Shown here one piece after another: positions 22,890 through 35,539 of a DNA stretch of 64,000 bases; the stretch's first letter is position 1; each line of letters starts with the position of its first letter. A model generated the notes under the pieces. The model had not been told where the DNA came from. It saw only the letters and a program-made list of their open reading frames with translations, and did no database searches. Source of the stretch: Isoetes taiwanensis. Lineage: Eukaryota; Streptophyta; Lycopodiopsida; Isoetales; Isoetaceae. A program made the position numbers and the translations under genes. The stretch covers positions 5,247,620 through 5,311,619 of the forward strand of contig JAJEKV010000072.1 in NCBI GenBank assembly GCA_021234155.1, written 5' to 3'.

Positions 22890-23323
22890 CCACAAAACAA
22901 AGCCAAGCGGTTGGCGCAAAGATTTTTTGCTTAATAAATGGGGCAAAAAAGTTAAAATTTTCGCGACGCCGAAAACAACTAAATTAACGTGACGCGAAAA
23001 GACCCTTTCGCGTCGCGAAATCTTTAGGAACGCGTGCGAAGTTCAAATTTTTTTTCATACGCGAAAACAACTAAAACCGCATGTCTGCGAAAAATGTTCG
23101 CGTCTGCTGATGGCGTTGTTTTTCGACGTCTGTGGTTTTAACCAGCACGTCGCCGAAAAATTTTCGGCAGACGCGATTTAGTTGTTTTCGCGTACGCGAA
23201 AATCTTCCGATGCCGGAATTGTTTTTTGCCATATTTTTTGCATTTTATACGGCAAATTTGTGCCGTATCATACAATTCATACATATTCCGTATAAAACGT
23301 ACAGCGTATTGAACCTATCCCTG
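22890..23323. repeat. Right terminal and subterminal repeat array of the hAT element
   Basis: GACGCGAAAA (22991-23000), TACGCGAAAA (23058-23067 and 23193-23202), TTTTCGCG, CGTCTG and CGACGCCGAAAA motifs occur in both orientations, as at the left end. The last 100 bp are rich in CGTATA/TATACG and end in the inverted repeat. Confidence 0.7.
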
Positions 23324-23331
23324 CTACCAGC

Positions 23332-24696
23332 CCTCTTTTAAGTATGTTATAGGTTGTAAACCAACCCCTATATGTTGTTGGTCCATTGATTCAATACCAA
23401 TCTAATTATCTAGATGTGCTAATCATCAGCTTGCATGTGTGATAACTTGCGAAGGGTGCAGGTACATGTATGATAATCAATCTCAGAGCCCTTTACTGGT
23501 TAAGCGGATTCATCTATTTCGAGATGTCATTACCACAACTACATGGCAGGAATAATGTACTCTCAGGGAGGTGAATTCCCTCATTATTTCAAGAAAGTCA
23601 ATGAGGAGAAGGAGCATTTGAGCAATGCACGTATACATCTCGTCACCATCCATGTTATATTAGGAGGGAAATTGCACTAGTGAGGTTCAGAAAATGCACC
23701 CAGCACCTAATGGACATTTTCCCCCATCAACATTTAGCAAATAATTGTTTTGTTATGGTTGTACTGCTGCAAGAAAAAATTTTAGTACCAAAGTTTTCCA
23801 TTGATATTCATGTGAAACCATCATCAGAGAACACCGATGCCCCTCACGAGGCTATATACATGAAAGCCACGTATACAGATGATAGTATAATATCAACACT
23901 GGATAACCATTATCATATGCGTCAGCACCCAGGTATCACAGAGCCTACACATGCATCCACATATTAGCAATATGCATAAAACTTATCTAGTAGATAATAA
24001 CAGATAACACAATGTACACACCATAACATCTGCACTCAGATGCTTCCCATCATCTCTGGGCCGGTGGACCCAAAGTAAAGGATATAACTGCAAGCATCAT
24101 TAAGAACCTAGGTTGCTCGACTTGGGGTTACATCCATCAATGTTCCATACTAGTGATACACTTCACCTCACAAGCACCTATAGTTCTTAAGTAGATAAGC
24201 CACACGTATCTAATCATATGTCATGCATAAAACTTCCTAACACAAGTAACTAAGTAGCTCATCCCTTCAGCGTTAAGACTTGTAAAGCCAAGTATCTCTA
24301 AGATAACACTATGCATCACTCGTTATTGACCAGTATCTAGTGGTGACTTGTACCAACACACTCTCTTAGTAGTTTTATATACTAGGACCTTAATTATGAC
24401 AATCAACAATTAGGTTCTTCCCTCAAGAACCCTTTAGAGCGGGGATTTTTAGTAAGTTGCAAAAGAATTTTTGTAATCCAACCAGCGTTTTAAAGAGCAT
24501 ATACTGGAAGGATTAATGTACCCGCATTTTGCAGCAGCATTTCGGAAGGATTAACCCACTAGCAACATTGAAAATCTCCAGTTTCAACACCATAGAAGGG
24601 TTTTACAAAGCATCACCATACTATAGTTGCAGCAGCGTTTCAGAAGGGTTTAACTGGTAGTCCTCATACCCAGCGAAGGATATATTTTGAACCAAT
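23332..24696. other. Intergenic with a LINE 3'-end-like motif
   Basis: An open frame at 23680-23967 has no recognisable domain. At about 24413-24447, AGGTTCTTCCCTCAAGAACC followed by CTTTAGAGCGGGG resembles the 3' motif of the LINE near 62130. Below it, GCAGCAGCRTTTC with GAAGG occurs twice (about 24530 and 24630). The last five bases (CCAAT, 24692-24696) are the left target duplication of the next element. Confidence 0.5.
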
Positions 24697-26589
24697 TGTT
24701 AGTTTTGGGTTCTTGGCATACACCTTGCAGCAGCAATCGATGACTGTCGAATGCTAGAAGATTGCCACAAATGCTCATGGATCAACAAAAAGATTGAAAA
24801 AGAACAAAAACATAAGCAAAATATGAACAAAGGAAACTGAATTGTATTGATCCTAACCTAATTGACTAACCCTAGATCTAGGCTAAATTTGGGCTCTAGA
24901 TCTTTTGGTCCAATATGTTAAAGACATGTGGCCTATGCCACTTGTGCAAATAGTAGCCCACGCCACTTGGTAATTCTTGCCGACGGTAGATTTCGAGGTG
25001 CACGCCCAGGCTGGCGACAACACAAGCATAACTTCCCTCACGTTGTGGGGTCGTGAGCATGATCTCAAGGAAGCCCACATGATGTAAAATGTTTTTTGAA
25101 GGGGTAATTTCTGTCGGTAGCATATTTTGGGGCAAAAGCTCTGGCGAGCGGCAGCAGCTTTCAGCCTGGGCGTGCGCCTCAAAATCTGCTGTCGGCAGAA
25201 ATTTCCCTACGAAAAAATGCCGCCCTACTATTTCCGGCATGTCAAAAGTATTTCTCAGCATTTTTCTGATCATAAAAATCAACACGCCATCGACATAAAT
25301 TTTAGTTTTCAATAACCTGATGAAAACATCGAAATAGGAGGTCGGTTTTTTTTCATGAATGTGGACTGCATGATCATGAGTACAACGTGTGGAAAGGGCC
25401 ATGTGTGTGACCTAATAAGCCTTGAATATTTCACATCATGTACTCTATGAGCAAAATGAGCAATAAATGACCTATTGAAAAAAAAAATCCTAAACCGTTG
25501 GATATGAGAGGCGGCTAAATTTCAGTTTATGGCTTAAGAATGCCCTCAAATCCGTCAAACGCAGAGGAAAGCTCCTAATTTGAGTGCTTGAATCGGAAGA
25601 TGTAGTCAGAAGAGTTGAGGCCCAACATAGTGTTCTGATTTCTACTTCATAAACTAGGGGCTTTGATGCTGCACAGATGACAATGGCAAAGAACCAGCGA
25701 GATGTGCTTCCAAGGTCCGTGAATATGATCTATTAGTATGGTTGAACCAACAAAATCACTTATGGTAGTGCTGGGCGGATCTGCGTATTTGATTTGTGAT
25801 GAAATCTACGCCAAGAAGCAAGGATGTGAAAGGCGGTGGTAGTGCTCGAAAATATAGTATGTTTTGCAAGTCTGGAGCTGATGTAGGTGAAATGGAACTG
25901 GAAAGTGGCTATGCAAGATGCGACCACAAAAAGTGTTCAGATCACCCAGCCTTTTCAGATACTCGATAAACTCCATTAGAGAAGGAGCAAAAAATATACA
26001 CGACAAAAATCTTTTGTTGCTGCACCTTGAAGATAGAGTTTTAAAAATAGATGGAAAAGTAGACCTCTGAAATAGACTAATAAATCAATGCCTATTGAAC
26101 AAGAAAGGCCTCTAAACAGATAAGTCAACGGCTGTTTGGGCAAACTAAGGGATAAGATTTAAAATAGTGTACAAAGAATATTCAGAATGGCAACAACAAA
26201 ACAACGAGGCTAAAAAAAGATGATCCTGAGCAAACTTGGCATAATGGTTCCAATGTTAGTTTTGGGTTCTTGGCATACACCTTGCAGGGGCAATCCATGA
26301 CTGCTGGATGCTACAAGGCTGCTACAAATGCTCATGAATCAACAAAAAGAGTGGGAAAGAACAAAAAGAAAGGCAAAACAAAGGAAATTGAGTTGTACTG
26401 ATGAGGTGCTCTAAAACATGAGCAAAAACACCTAAACAATGAGGGGAGATCCTCACTCTAAATAGTAGAGCAAAACTTGAAACCTAAATGACTACTCACC
26501 TACCCTATGAGCCCTAGATCTTGAGGTCCAATATGCTAAAGACATGTGGCCTATGCCACTTGTGCCAATGGTAGTCCATAGGGCTAACA
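24697..26589. mobile_element. 1.9-kb non-autonomous LTR retroelement
   Basis: The left LTR (24697 to about 24959) and right LTR (26254-26589, TGTTAG...CTAACA) share TGTTAGTTTTGGGTTCTTGG, ACAAATGCTCATG, CTAGATC and AAAGACATGTGGCCTATGCC. The flanks are a perfect 5-bp repeat, CCAAT (24692-24696 and 26590-26594). The right LTR ends in CTAACA; the left LTR's 3' end is missing or rearranged. Next to the right LTR, the minus strand reads TTGGAACCATTATGCC, a possible primer-binding site that would put the element on the minus strand. The 1.3-kb interior has no gag or pol, so movement would depend on another element's proteins. Confidence 0.75.
24973..25206. repeat. Inverted repeat inside the LTR element
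   Basis: The arm at about 24973-25016 (CTTGCCGACGGTAGATTTCG and GGTGCACGCCCAGGCTG) is complementary to about 25158-25206 (CAGCCTGGGCGTGCGCCTC and TCTGCTGTCGGCAGAAAT), with several mismatches. About 140 bp separate the arms. Confidence 0.7.
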
Positions 26590-26594
26590 CCAAT

Positions 26595-27616
26595 GGATTA
26601 GTAGAAACAAGATTCCTTCAGCCCAGATTGTAGAACTGGCATTTAGACTGGTCGTCCATCAAGCATCATGCAAGGGCATTTGCTTTTAAAACCTAGAACC
26701 ACATAGAATTGGAACAAAGCTAAGATCAAGACAATGCAAGGCATTAACCATTTTCATCCTACTGCTAGAGTTTAGCTCTGAAAGGTAAATATGTAATCCC
26801 TCTCTCTGTGTGTTCTAGCCCCTTGTATAACTAAACATTCTGTTGCAAATCAAATTTGTGAAGTCATTCTATTATTGGCATTGCGAGTGATCAATTCGCC
26901 ATTCATATTGCGATGGCTTTATTCTCTTAGGTTGGAACACAACTTTGTGGTGGTCTTAGGCCTTCATATATCCACAATTATACACTGCAATTTAATCAAA
27001 ATAGTTTGTTTTATATATTACAATTAAAACTAATATACTAAACAAGTCTGAGCCTGAAGGAAGATACATATTCTTGCAAAAATCTTATAGCAAATAAATG
27101 TTATTGCCATAATCATTAGGTAACAGATCCACATATTAAAGAATCCAACTAATTTCAAGTCCAAGCAATATGAAATATCAGCCACTACAAAATTAATTCT
27201 AAACAGATAAAGGATGTGAAGGGCAAATGGAGGAGATCAAATGAATAAATGTGGACAATAACAATAATAGAGGTGTATAGAGAAGAGGAAGGCTCAGAAA
27301 AACTTCACCTTGAATATCTTGGCTTGAGGTTCCATATGCATGATCGCTAGTGAGATATGTCACAGGGTTCAGTCTGCTCACAGTTGTCGTTTACTTAGCA
27401 ATTCACCTAATACAAATACTAACACATTCTACAATTGACACAATGATATTTGCACGTTGAATTAGATGTACATATGTGCAAAACATAAGCATGAGACAAC
27501 AATCCATATATATGTATGTACAAGAAGGATATATGCAGGTAATTTGATTCAATTAATTGATTGATAATAAAAAATGGAGGTAAGGGATTATACCACCGAA
27601 CCTAGCATGTATTTGA
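26595..27616. other. Intergenic, no gene recognised
   Basis: AT-rich sequence without supported ORFs or RNA genes. Short minus-strand frames at about 27199-27381 have no recognisable features. Confidence 0.5.
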
Positions 27617-27660
27617 CTAGTTACGGTGCCCATCATTGCTGGGCAAGCTAGGGTTAGCTA
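27617..27660 (-). mobile_element. Helitron 3' terminus, minus orientation
   Basis: The reverse complement reads GCCCAGCAATGATGGGC, then seven bases, then CTAG followed by T. Helitrons end in a short hairpin a few bases before CTRR and insert in front of T. The terminal 29 bases closely match the forward terminus at 33670, with the same seven-base spacing. The body would extend to the right; its 5' TC end was not located. Confidence 0.65.
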
Positions 27661-30600
27661 TCTGACCGTCTAACTTTTAAGTCAAATCTGGACCGTCAAA
27701 CTTTTAGGATTTGATCCACGACATATAGTAAAACATTATCAATTATTATCAATCAATCAATCTTGTTAATTTGGGATTTTCCGGTTTGGCCAAAAACTTT
27801 TTTGGAATTTTTGTTAAGCCGATTTCCTATGATTTGTGGGTTTCTACCTGCCGGAAAAACTTACCGATTGTCCAAAAATCGTCATTATAGTTTTTTTTCT
27901 TATTTCCATCCTTATCTGGCAGAGAGTGCATGTTATACAGAGTGCTATACAGAGGAATCGACGTGTATCGCCGTGGCATCCACGAGGATATGTTAAAGTG
28001 AAATTGGCAAGCCCGGAAGCATTTGTCTGCATTTTGTCCGACTTTTCGTTCTTGATTGATTGGAAATGAGGGTTTTCCATGGCGGATGGTATGCTTTTGG
28101 GCAGGGGTTTTGGGGTTTGCATCGAATTGCCTTGACTCCACAATGCGGTGTCCAAGAAAGGGCCCGATTGGCATGCAATCTGGAACATGAGTTAATCTGC
28201 CGGTTTTATTTGTGCTCAAAGGCGGTCCGGATAGGCTTTGTGATATCTTGATAACAGAGGTATCGATACTCTAGGTTGAAATCGAAGTTTCGTTTTGATT
28301 TGCTTATTGTTTCTAGGTTTAAGCAAGATCAAACCGACAAGAAGGCATAGGCCAATCATTTCCTCTAGATATCTTTGCTGCGTTTATGTTTGGGTTATTT
28401 TGTCGACACGGAGGCATTGCTATTTATCTATGATTCGGTTTTATTCCCTTTTAAGTTTTGTTCGAGAAACATGAGAGCTGGCTCAGAAATATTAAATCCT
28501 ACTAAGATATGACGAAGTTTTTACAAATGAAGAAACAACAGTGGATAGATGCATATCGGGCTCTCAAAAGATGTAGTTTTTCATAGTTTCTTACTACACT
28601 TGAGTTCACAAAGCAGCTTATTTTCCCGATTCGTATTTCAATTGGTTTTAAGGTTAGATTTCTAAGATCCTGTTGATGTTTAGATAAGGGTAGAATCAGA
28701 TGCTTTATGCATGTTTTTCCTCCGTAACTTGAAAACAAGGCTACAAATTTGGTTTGCATGCATAAACAGAGGAAAAGGAATACATGGGCAAGGCATCTAA
28801 TATGTGCTAATTTTGTTATGTTGCATTATAATTCTGCTTGAGGCATGTTCTACTAGGGGAAATTGGGTCATGTTTAAGGTTCTAACTAGGTTGCAAAAGG
28901 TTCTACAAAGGGAAATTGCATCTTTGGAGATTGGCAAGGCTTGAGCTTTGAGTATTAGGTTCTCTATAAGTTTGCTTCAAATTTAGGATCTTTAGATGGG
29001 GAATGTTCATGAGCTCCTTAGCTCATTTTAGGACTTTTCTTGTGATCAGAAATATCTTGCCTGATTTGAAATATGAAAAAAGGCTTTGTGCAAAGGGCTT
29101 AGTTTTCCATCAAATTATGTTGCATGTGGTTTGTTCTCTCTGTTCCTTTCTTTATACCTAGATATAGACTTGAGATGTAACATGCTTTGAGTTCGTTGTC
29201 TTTTTAACTTTGATTCATAAATATTTTTATGAATGACTTTGTCTCTTCTTCATTGTGTCACGGGCAAAAGTTTCCATAGACATAGACATGTTGCTATCAA
29301 TTGCCAATATATCCATGCTAAAAGAATTATAATATAAGAAGTGTTGTACAACATGAGATAAACTATTGATATTGTATCCAGGGATGAAGATCTGCCATGG
29401 CACTTGATGTGTAAATGATATTTGACACTTTGAGACTAGATTGGCATTTACATTTTCGTTGCAGAATGGAGCTTGCCCATTTTGGAAAGATGGGTTATGC
29501 ATCTAGATATATCATAGAAGTAATTACGTATCTATTGGACAATGAGCCTTGGTTTTCTCTAGGCCTTCTGTGCTTCTTCCTCCACCTGATCAACAAATTG
29601 CTTTAGCATGGATACAAGCCAGAGCATGGATACAAGCCAGCTGATGGGTTTAAAGGCAATGGCGACAAGGGATGCCAATTCTAATGCCCAATTCTAACAT
29701 TGTAGGTTAATCTATTGCATCTTCAACATATTGTCTTGCTTTTTGTCTCTTGATTGTTTACCTGGGTTACTTAGTATCTTTCTTAGTTTTTGCAAGCCCT
29801 GCTCTACATGCCATTTGCACATTACTAACATGGACGAAATCTATAGTTACATTTTCTAAATTATGTATGTATCTCTAGCTGGAGCTTGCTTTAAACAATC
29901 ATTAGCGGATGTTTGCATGCTCTTTACTCTTTCGTAGAATACATGTAAGCTGGCGGAATGATCTTGGCGTTGCTTGAAGCTCTGTTTTTATGCTAAGGAC
30001 ATCCGTCGAAAAGGTCACTGGAAGGTGGCGTCCATTTTCCAACTTCCTAGCATAAATGGGTCGAAAACGATGCCAAATTAGGCAATATCTTTTTGCCCAC
30101 AGTTTTCTGATCGAAAAATATGGCCATAGCTCCTAAATGAAAGCTCCATTTTCTGCAAGCAAGAACATCCATCGGAAAGGTGACTAGAAGCTCCACAATT
30201 GATGCTAGGCGTCCATTTTCCAAATTCTTAGCATAAATGGGCCAAAAGAGTGCCAAATCAATCAATGTATTTGCTGCCACAGTTTTGATTGGGTAGAAAT
30301 ATGGCCATAGCTCCTAAATGAAAGCTCTATTATGCATTGCAGAACATGTATTGGGAAGATCATTGGGCGATCCACAAATATTGCTAGGCATACATTTTCC
30401 AAATGCTTAGCATGAATGGCTCAAACCACCAGTGCACGCATTTGTTGAACTTGGTTTTTACAAATTGCAACAAATTTTGTTATGGCCAGGTTGAATGCTT
30501 GGACTTACTTAGTATTTGGCTTTCTTGCACATCTTTGAGAACCTTAGATGTAAATTCAAGCAACACTTAGGCAAGGCTTCTTCAAAGATTCCATTGGCTT

Positions 30601-33600
30601 TACACACAAAAAATGCTTTTCTTTGTGCAATGATGTGGATCATGACCGGTACAACATGCGGTTTCTTGCACATAGTCACGTTGAAGATGAAGCGATAAAG
30701 TCTTGGCCATTACTCTAAGTTTCTCAATTCAATTTATCTTGAGAAATGCATTGTCCATATTTTCATTCTGCGGGATGTTGTTTTGAAGAGGTATTTCAAG
30801 TTCATAGCTGCAAGATTAATGAATTTGGATAAATCCAAAAGTTTGGTTAACCTAATTGCGGATCTTGATTATATTGATCTAGGTCTTCCTTATACCTCTA
30901 GCCTTGGGGTACCTCAATATTAGTGACATTGGTTTGAATTTCAAGAATGGTCATCTTTGTAACTTAGCAAATTCTTCCAAAGTGATCAACTTTGTTTTAC
31001 GGTAATGCAGAATGAAGGGCTTCATTTGACAAGTCCTTGAATACTTGCCACAAAAAAAGTGGGCTTGCGGCTTTGATTTTCATTCCCGCATATTCTTCAT
31101 TCAATGAGGAACAGCTATGAGTTGTTTTAGCATTGGAATATTTTAAGAGTTACGGAGAGGGCATACAATGTCGATTCTATGGTCTTGCTTTTACGCCATT
31201 TTTCACGGAGGCAAAAAGGATTAAAGAGATGAATTTGCAAGTGAGAAGGAGCATCATGATCTGCGGTGCAATAATGGAGCTGCCGCTCTTCCATTCTTGC
31301 TGCGACAACTTATTCCATTTGAGTAAAGTTTTACAGAGGTAGATAAACCTGAAGCATACCGCAGTTGGCGAGGAAAGAAACAAAAGCATTTGAATTTGAC
31401 CACGGCCTTCCACGGATATCAGCGATTTAGGACAAACTTGCTTGCCAAACTTGACATGTATGCAACTTTAAGAGGGGTGATAGTGCCAAAACACGTTGAT
31501 GCTTAAGTTTCTTAAATGATCCTGACATCGTTTCTTTCTCCTTGGAATGACTATTACTTCTGTCTTGGTTGATAAGTGCTTCTTGGAGTCATTTGAGGTG
31601 CAATGAACCAAACGACCTTCAACAAGAGAAGGTATTTACATCAACTTTGTTATCTGGTAGTGTCCATAGCACTAGAGTTCATTGTGTTAAAACCTTCACC
31701 ATATTCTAGACATTGATCTGACTCTGCAGACACTTTGTCTTGGAACCACCTTTGCATTCAAGGCATAACAAATTCCATTTTTTTTATGTCACCCACGTTC
31801 TTTGATTAGGCCCTTCAAAGACCGAGGATTTCAATGAGGTGGTTTATGAACTTTCTTACAAGTCCATAGCACTGTAGTTCATTGCATTTCTCTTCTTTAA
31901 TCTGTTGTATTGGAAAACCTTCACCATATTCCAGATATGAGTCTGATTGTAATCATGGCTACATTCCAGATCATAACAAGTTTCACCATTTGCATTTCAT
32001 TCAAGTGAGCTCAGGTAACATCTTCTTAATGTTCTTTTAAAAGTTGTTCATTCATTCAATGTAATTGTGATCAAATATGTTTTTCTCTGTACTTTAGCTT
32101 CTAGCAAGCTCTAAGTAAGCTTTATCCCTGAGAATGGCAATAAACAATTAGAAAAGAACCAGTGGAAGATTTTAACTTATGGACTCAGGTTTATGACATT
32201 ACCTCTGTGACGGAAGAGCGAATTCAGGATATCTGGAAAGCAAGTGCGGCCATGATGGAGGCTGTTGATAGAGCATCTGCAAGAGAGAAAAGAGGAGAGA
32301 AAGGCACTGTTTCCATGCAAAAAGGAAAATAACATTTCATCGTTGTGTACATTTGTGCAGTATTATTTCCTCTCTATTTGAGTTTTAATGGTATTAATAC
32401 CACATTTTAATACTAGAAATTGGTGCTTGCCGCTTATGTTCGATGATTTCAAAGTTCAAATATCACGACTGCAGGTCTGTCCCAGTGTCCAGCTTGCAGT
32501 TTGCAGATACAGCTCCCATCAAAATCTGTATAAAATGTGGAATTGTTATCTCAATTTAGAGAGATCATAATGTTTCAAATGATTCAACAGGTTGCTTTAG
32601 CGCCTTATTGCGTAGCTATTAGTCTTTTGTGTAGAAGTTGAGATAAGTTATGAACTTGCCTTCCCATCTTTAATGCAAATGAAGAATGAGAATGCTCTTC
32701 ATACAACTCAACTAAAAGGAAGTTAAGGTCTGTGTTAAGTGAAATTATTAAAGAATCCAGTTACATATTCCTGCATTATTGAGAAATAGGAAGTAATTCC
32801 ATGCAATTAAGTGACACTGAAGGCAAGCCAAATCTTGATGACACCCAACTCAATTCACCGGAAGGTGACGGATGAGAAATTTTGGCGAATATTCAATGGG
32901 CTTTTTCTTGATGACTTGCTTGCTGCCTTTGCAGATAGACATCTATCTGTCAAGAGTGTTCTTTGCTCAGCTAAATGTGTTGCATGCAGCGAACTCAGAT
33001 ATGCTAACCCGATCTTTTGAGCCAACCATCGATTCATTTCTAGAAGTATATGTTTCATGAAAGACTACAAGTGAAATACCTCACTATGGAATAGTTTATT
33101 AAATTCACCATCTTCAGGTTGGTATTTCCATAATTTTGTGAAATGACCACAGAATGAGGATAGGTTGCTCCTATTGGGAGCTAATAACATATATTACTTA
33201 ATACACACCATTTTGAGCATATCAACGTTCATGTGCAATTATTTACTCCTATGGTTTTGCTTGCCATAGATACATGGATGTGCATTATGGTTTTATTCGT
33301 CTCACAACATAATTGTAAGACACACAAAGACTAGATGTAATAGGACAACTGCATGTGTTTAGGTAGTAAAGATACCCTTTTGCAAATTGCTATTGTAATA
33401 ACTGTTTTTGCATCATGCCTTAAAATCTATGTTGTGAGGATGCAAACTGTGCATACAAAATGAGAACATTCAAATTTACAACAGAATCATCATATCACAC
33501 TTTACAACATCCAATGATCAATGATCGTGTAATAACAACCAAAACTTAATAAATGAAGACTTAACACATATTACCTTTGCCATTGTATTTTTTAGCCAAT

Positions 33601-33629
33601 GATGAAACAACTGCCTCTTCTCCTCTTCA
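27661..33629. other. Gene-poor segment between two Helitron 3' ends
   Basis: No helicase/Rep gene and no recognisable host gene was found over about 6 kb. Short overlapping frames near 27760-28250 on both strands have no known domains, though the local base composition differs from the AT-rich surroundings and could be a captured gene fragment. The segment may be Helitron body, host DNA between two insertions, or both. Confidence 0.4.
29999..30425 (+). repeat. Tandem repeat, period about 166-179 bp, about 2.5 units
   Basis: Units start at 29999, 30165 and 30344, each with ACATCCRTCGRAAAGGT or a variant, then GGCGTCCATTTTCCAA, TAGCATAAATGGG, CACAGTTTT and ATATGGCCATAGCTCCTAAA followed by TGAAAGCTC. 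The third unit stops after the GCATGAATGG block. No reading frame persists through it. Confidence 0.85.
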
Positions 33630-33642
33630 AATTGTTACTAAA

Positions 33643-33670
33643 GCCCGGCAACGCCGGGCACCATAACTAG
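33643..33670 (+). mobile_element. Helitron 3' terminus, plus orientation
   Basis: GCCCGGC-AAC-GCCGGGC forms a perfect seven-base stem (33643-33659). Seven bases later CTAG ends the element at 33670, and T follows. This is a textbook Helitron 3' end. The body would lie to the left. Confidence 0.75.
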
Positions 33671-35346
33671 TAATATAAAGATCCGACAATTCACTTTAAG
33701 CACTCTGGCATCTTTAGATTTGTTTTGTCTTTCTATTCCATGCTTTCATAGTTTTAGCTTGGTTGGCTAAACAATGAGCATTCTAAGCTACTGATAGAGT
33801 GTTGAATATGCACATGTGTAAATAGATCAACACGTGATCTTTGGGTTGCCCATACGGGCACACCCTCGCTTATGTGGGAATGTCGGATCTTTTGAGTATA
33901 TGTTGAATATTCTGCATGATTGGCCTAAACTTGCTGCAACCGTCATTCTTCATGTTGCGCCTATTAAATTGGCCGAGCCCTATAGCGCATGTTCTAACTA
34001 GCAAATCGACATATATTCTTGACCATTCTTCTTTGGGAAAATGGTTCACGGGAGTGTAAGGAGGCTCATGGTCCGTTACATGGATCACTACTTTCATGAC
34101 GGCGAATTGAATAAATAATAGTATTTATGTTACATCATGTTGTTCAAATCAATCTGTCAATCAAAGTCTAGTACATTAACTCGTGCCCTTCGATCATTTT
34201 TAAAGCTAGTTGCTGCTATTTTGTATGAGGTCTACTTTATCTTTTGGTGTAAGAAATCAAATTCCCTAGTGATCCGGAGTTGAGATTGACTTTTAGCAGA
34301 AATTTTAAGGTAAGCACTTATGTTAGAATTTATGTTTCTCCTCACTGGGCTACCAATGAATTAGATTCAAAGATTGCACTGGATCAGAGATACTGTCAGT
34401 CGGATAACTGGAGGAGAGCAATGACATGGGGTTTCGGGTTGGAATGGAATACCATATTCTGCAGGTTCAAATGTTGCCCTGGATCAGAGACATTGGCAGT
34501 CAGATAACTAGAGGAGTTTTCATAAAGGTGCTATAAAGTCTTGTATCCAATGGGTTAATGATTAGTTTAATGGATTACTCTAAAGCAATGCTAGGCTTCT
34601 TACGCAAATGTAGTTGCCAATGCAAATAAGAGTTTCATTTGTATTCAATGCCAGGTTATTATATTTGTTTGAATAATGTAACTGAAACTGTCTGCCCCAG
34701 GTCCTGCTTTTTTAGGGAATGACATTGATCATCACTGCTTGTTATATGAAGACATGTATTTTAAAGGACATATTTGCAAATGCATAAATCATAGCTGGAC
34801 GTTTGCTATTAGCAAAGGAAATGCTTCAACTACCAGTTAAGGAAGCCAAAAGTTTTGCTGGAACAAAACTATTGTTATTCAACTCATGGATTCTAGTAAG
34901 TGGAGGATACTTTGATGATATTATGTGCTGGAACGAGATTTGGCTAAAACAGTATAGAACAATGCACTTGGTTGTCTTCTTTGTGAAAAAAGAAAAAGAA
35001 AAACACTAGCTAGTAACTCAATAGTGGATAATTGTCAGTGCCTACACAGGCTGCCGCTTCTTGATTCCTAACTTTGCTAGATTTATTGCTTTCAATGCAG
35101 AACCAAGACAATTCGAAAATAATCTTCTCGCTTTAATAGAATAGCTCGTTTGAAATTAAATATAAAACTTGTTTTTTTACTAGTTATCATAGGCCTCCAA
35201 TATTTGTGCTTGTAATCTAGAATGCCTTTACTATTACTTTGGTAGGTTCCAGGCATTGAAATATTTTTAGATGACTAGGACCCAGGGAATTCACCTTCAC
35301 AATGATGATATACGTCATCTGCGTTCCTGAAGTTGCGCACTTCCCT

Positions 35347-35365
35347 CCCCCCCCCCCCCCCCCCC
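35347..35365. repeat. Homopolymer run of 19 C
   Basis: Nineteen consecutive C on the plus strand. The length may be affected by sequencing error. Confidence 0.9.
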
Positions 35366-35539
35366 TCAAAATAAGGATTTTTACCAAGAAAACCCCCCTT
35401 ATATGATTCTATATTTTCTTAAATCTAATAGCCCTACATTAGATTTGCCCCATAACTTTTCCTAAATTGTCGTAACCTTATAGCACTTATACTCTCAAAC
35501 TTCATATCCTCATACACCCCTTCCCTCGGTCCAGGACTT

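Larger units (their letters stand above)
13187..23323. mobile_element. 10.1-kb hAT-superfamily DNA transposon with cargo genes
   Basis: The left end reads CAGGGATAGGTTCTATACG; the reverse complement of the right end reads CAGGGATAGGTTCAATACG. This is a 19-bp terminal inverted repeat with one mismatch, and both ends continue into TAC/CTGTAC. The flanks are a perfect 8-bp direct repeat, CTACCAGC, at 13179-13186 and 23324-23331. An 8-bp duplication with CAGGG-type ends is the hAT hallmark. Inside, the minus strand holds BED zinc finger, DUF659-like and hAT C-terminal dimerisation sequences (22345-19979). The plus strand holds a kinase-like gene and an unknown-domain/coiled-coil/RING-H2 gene (14619-17945). 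Both ends carry CG-rich arrays of GACGCGAAAA-like motifs. Every gene in this copy has frame changes, so it is non-autonomous now. At 10 kb it is larger than ordinary hAT elements, which are usually a few kilobases. Confidence 0.92.

Noticed and set aside
24896..25402. 168-codon minus-strand frame
   Set aside because: It covers part of an LTR and an inverted repeat inside a non-autonomous element, and no motif was seen.
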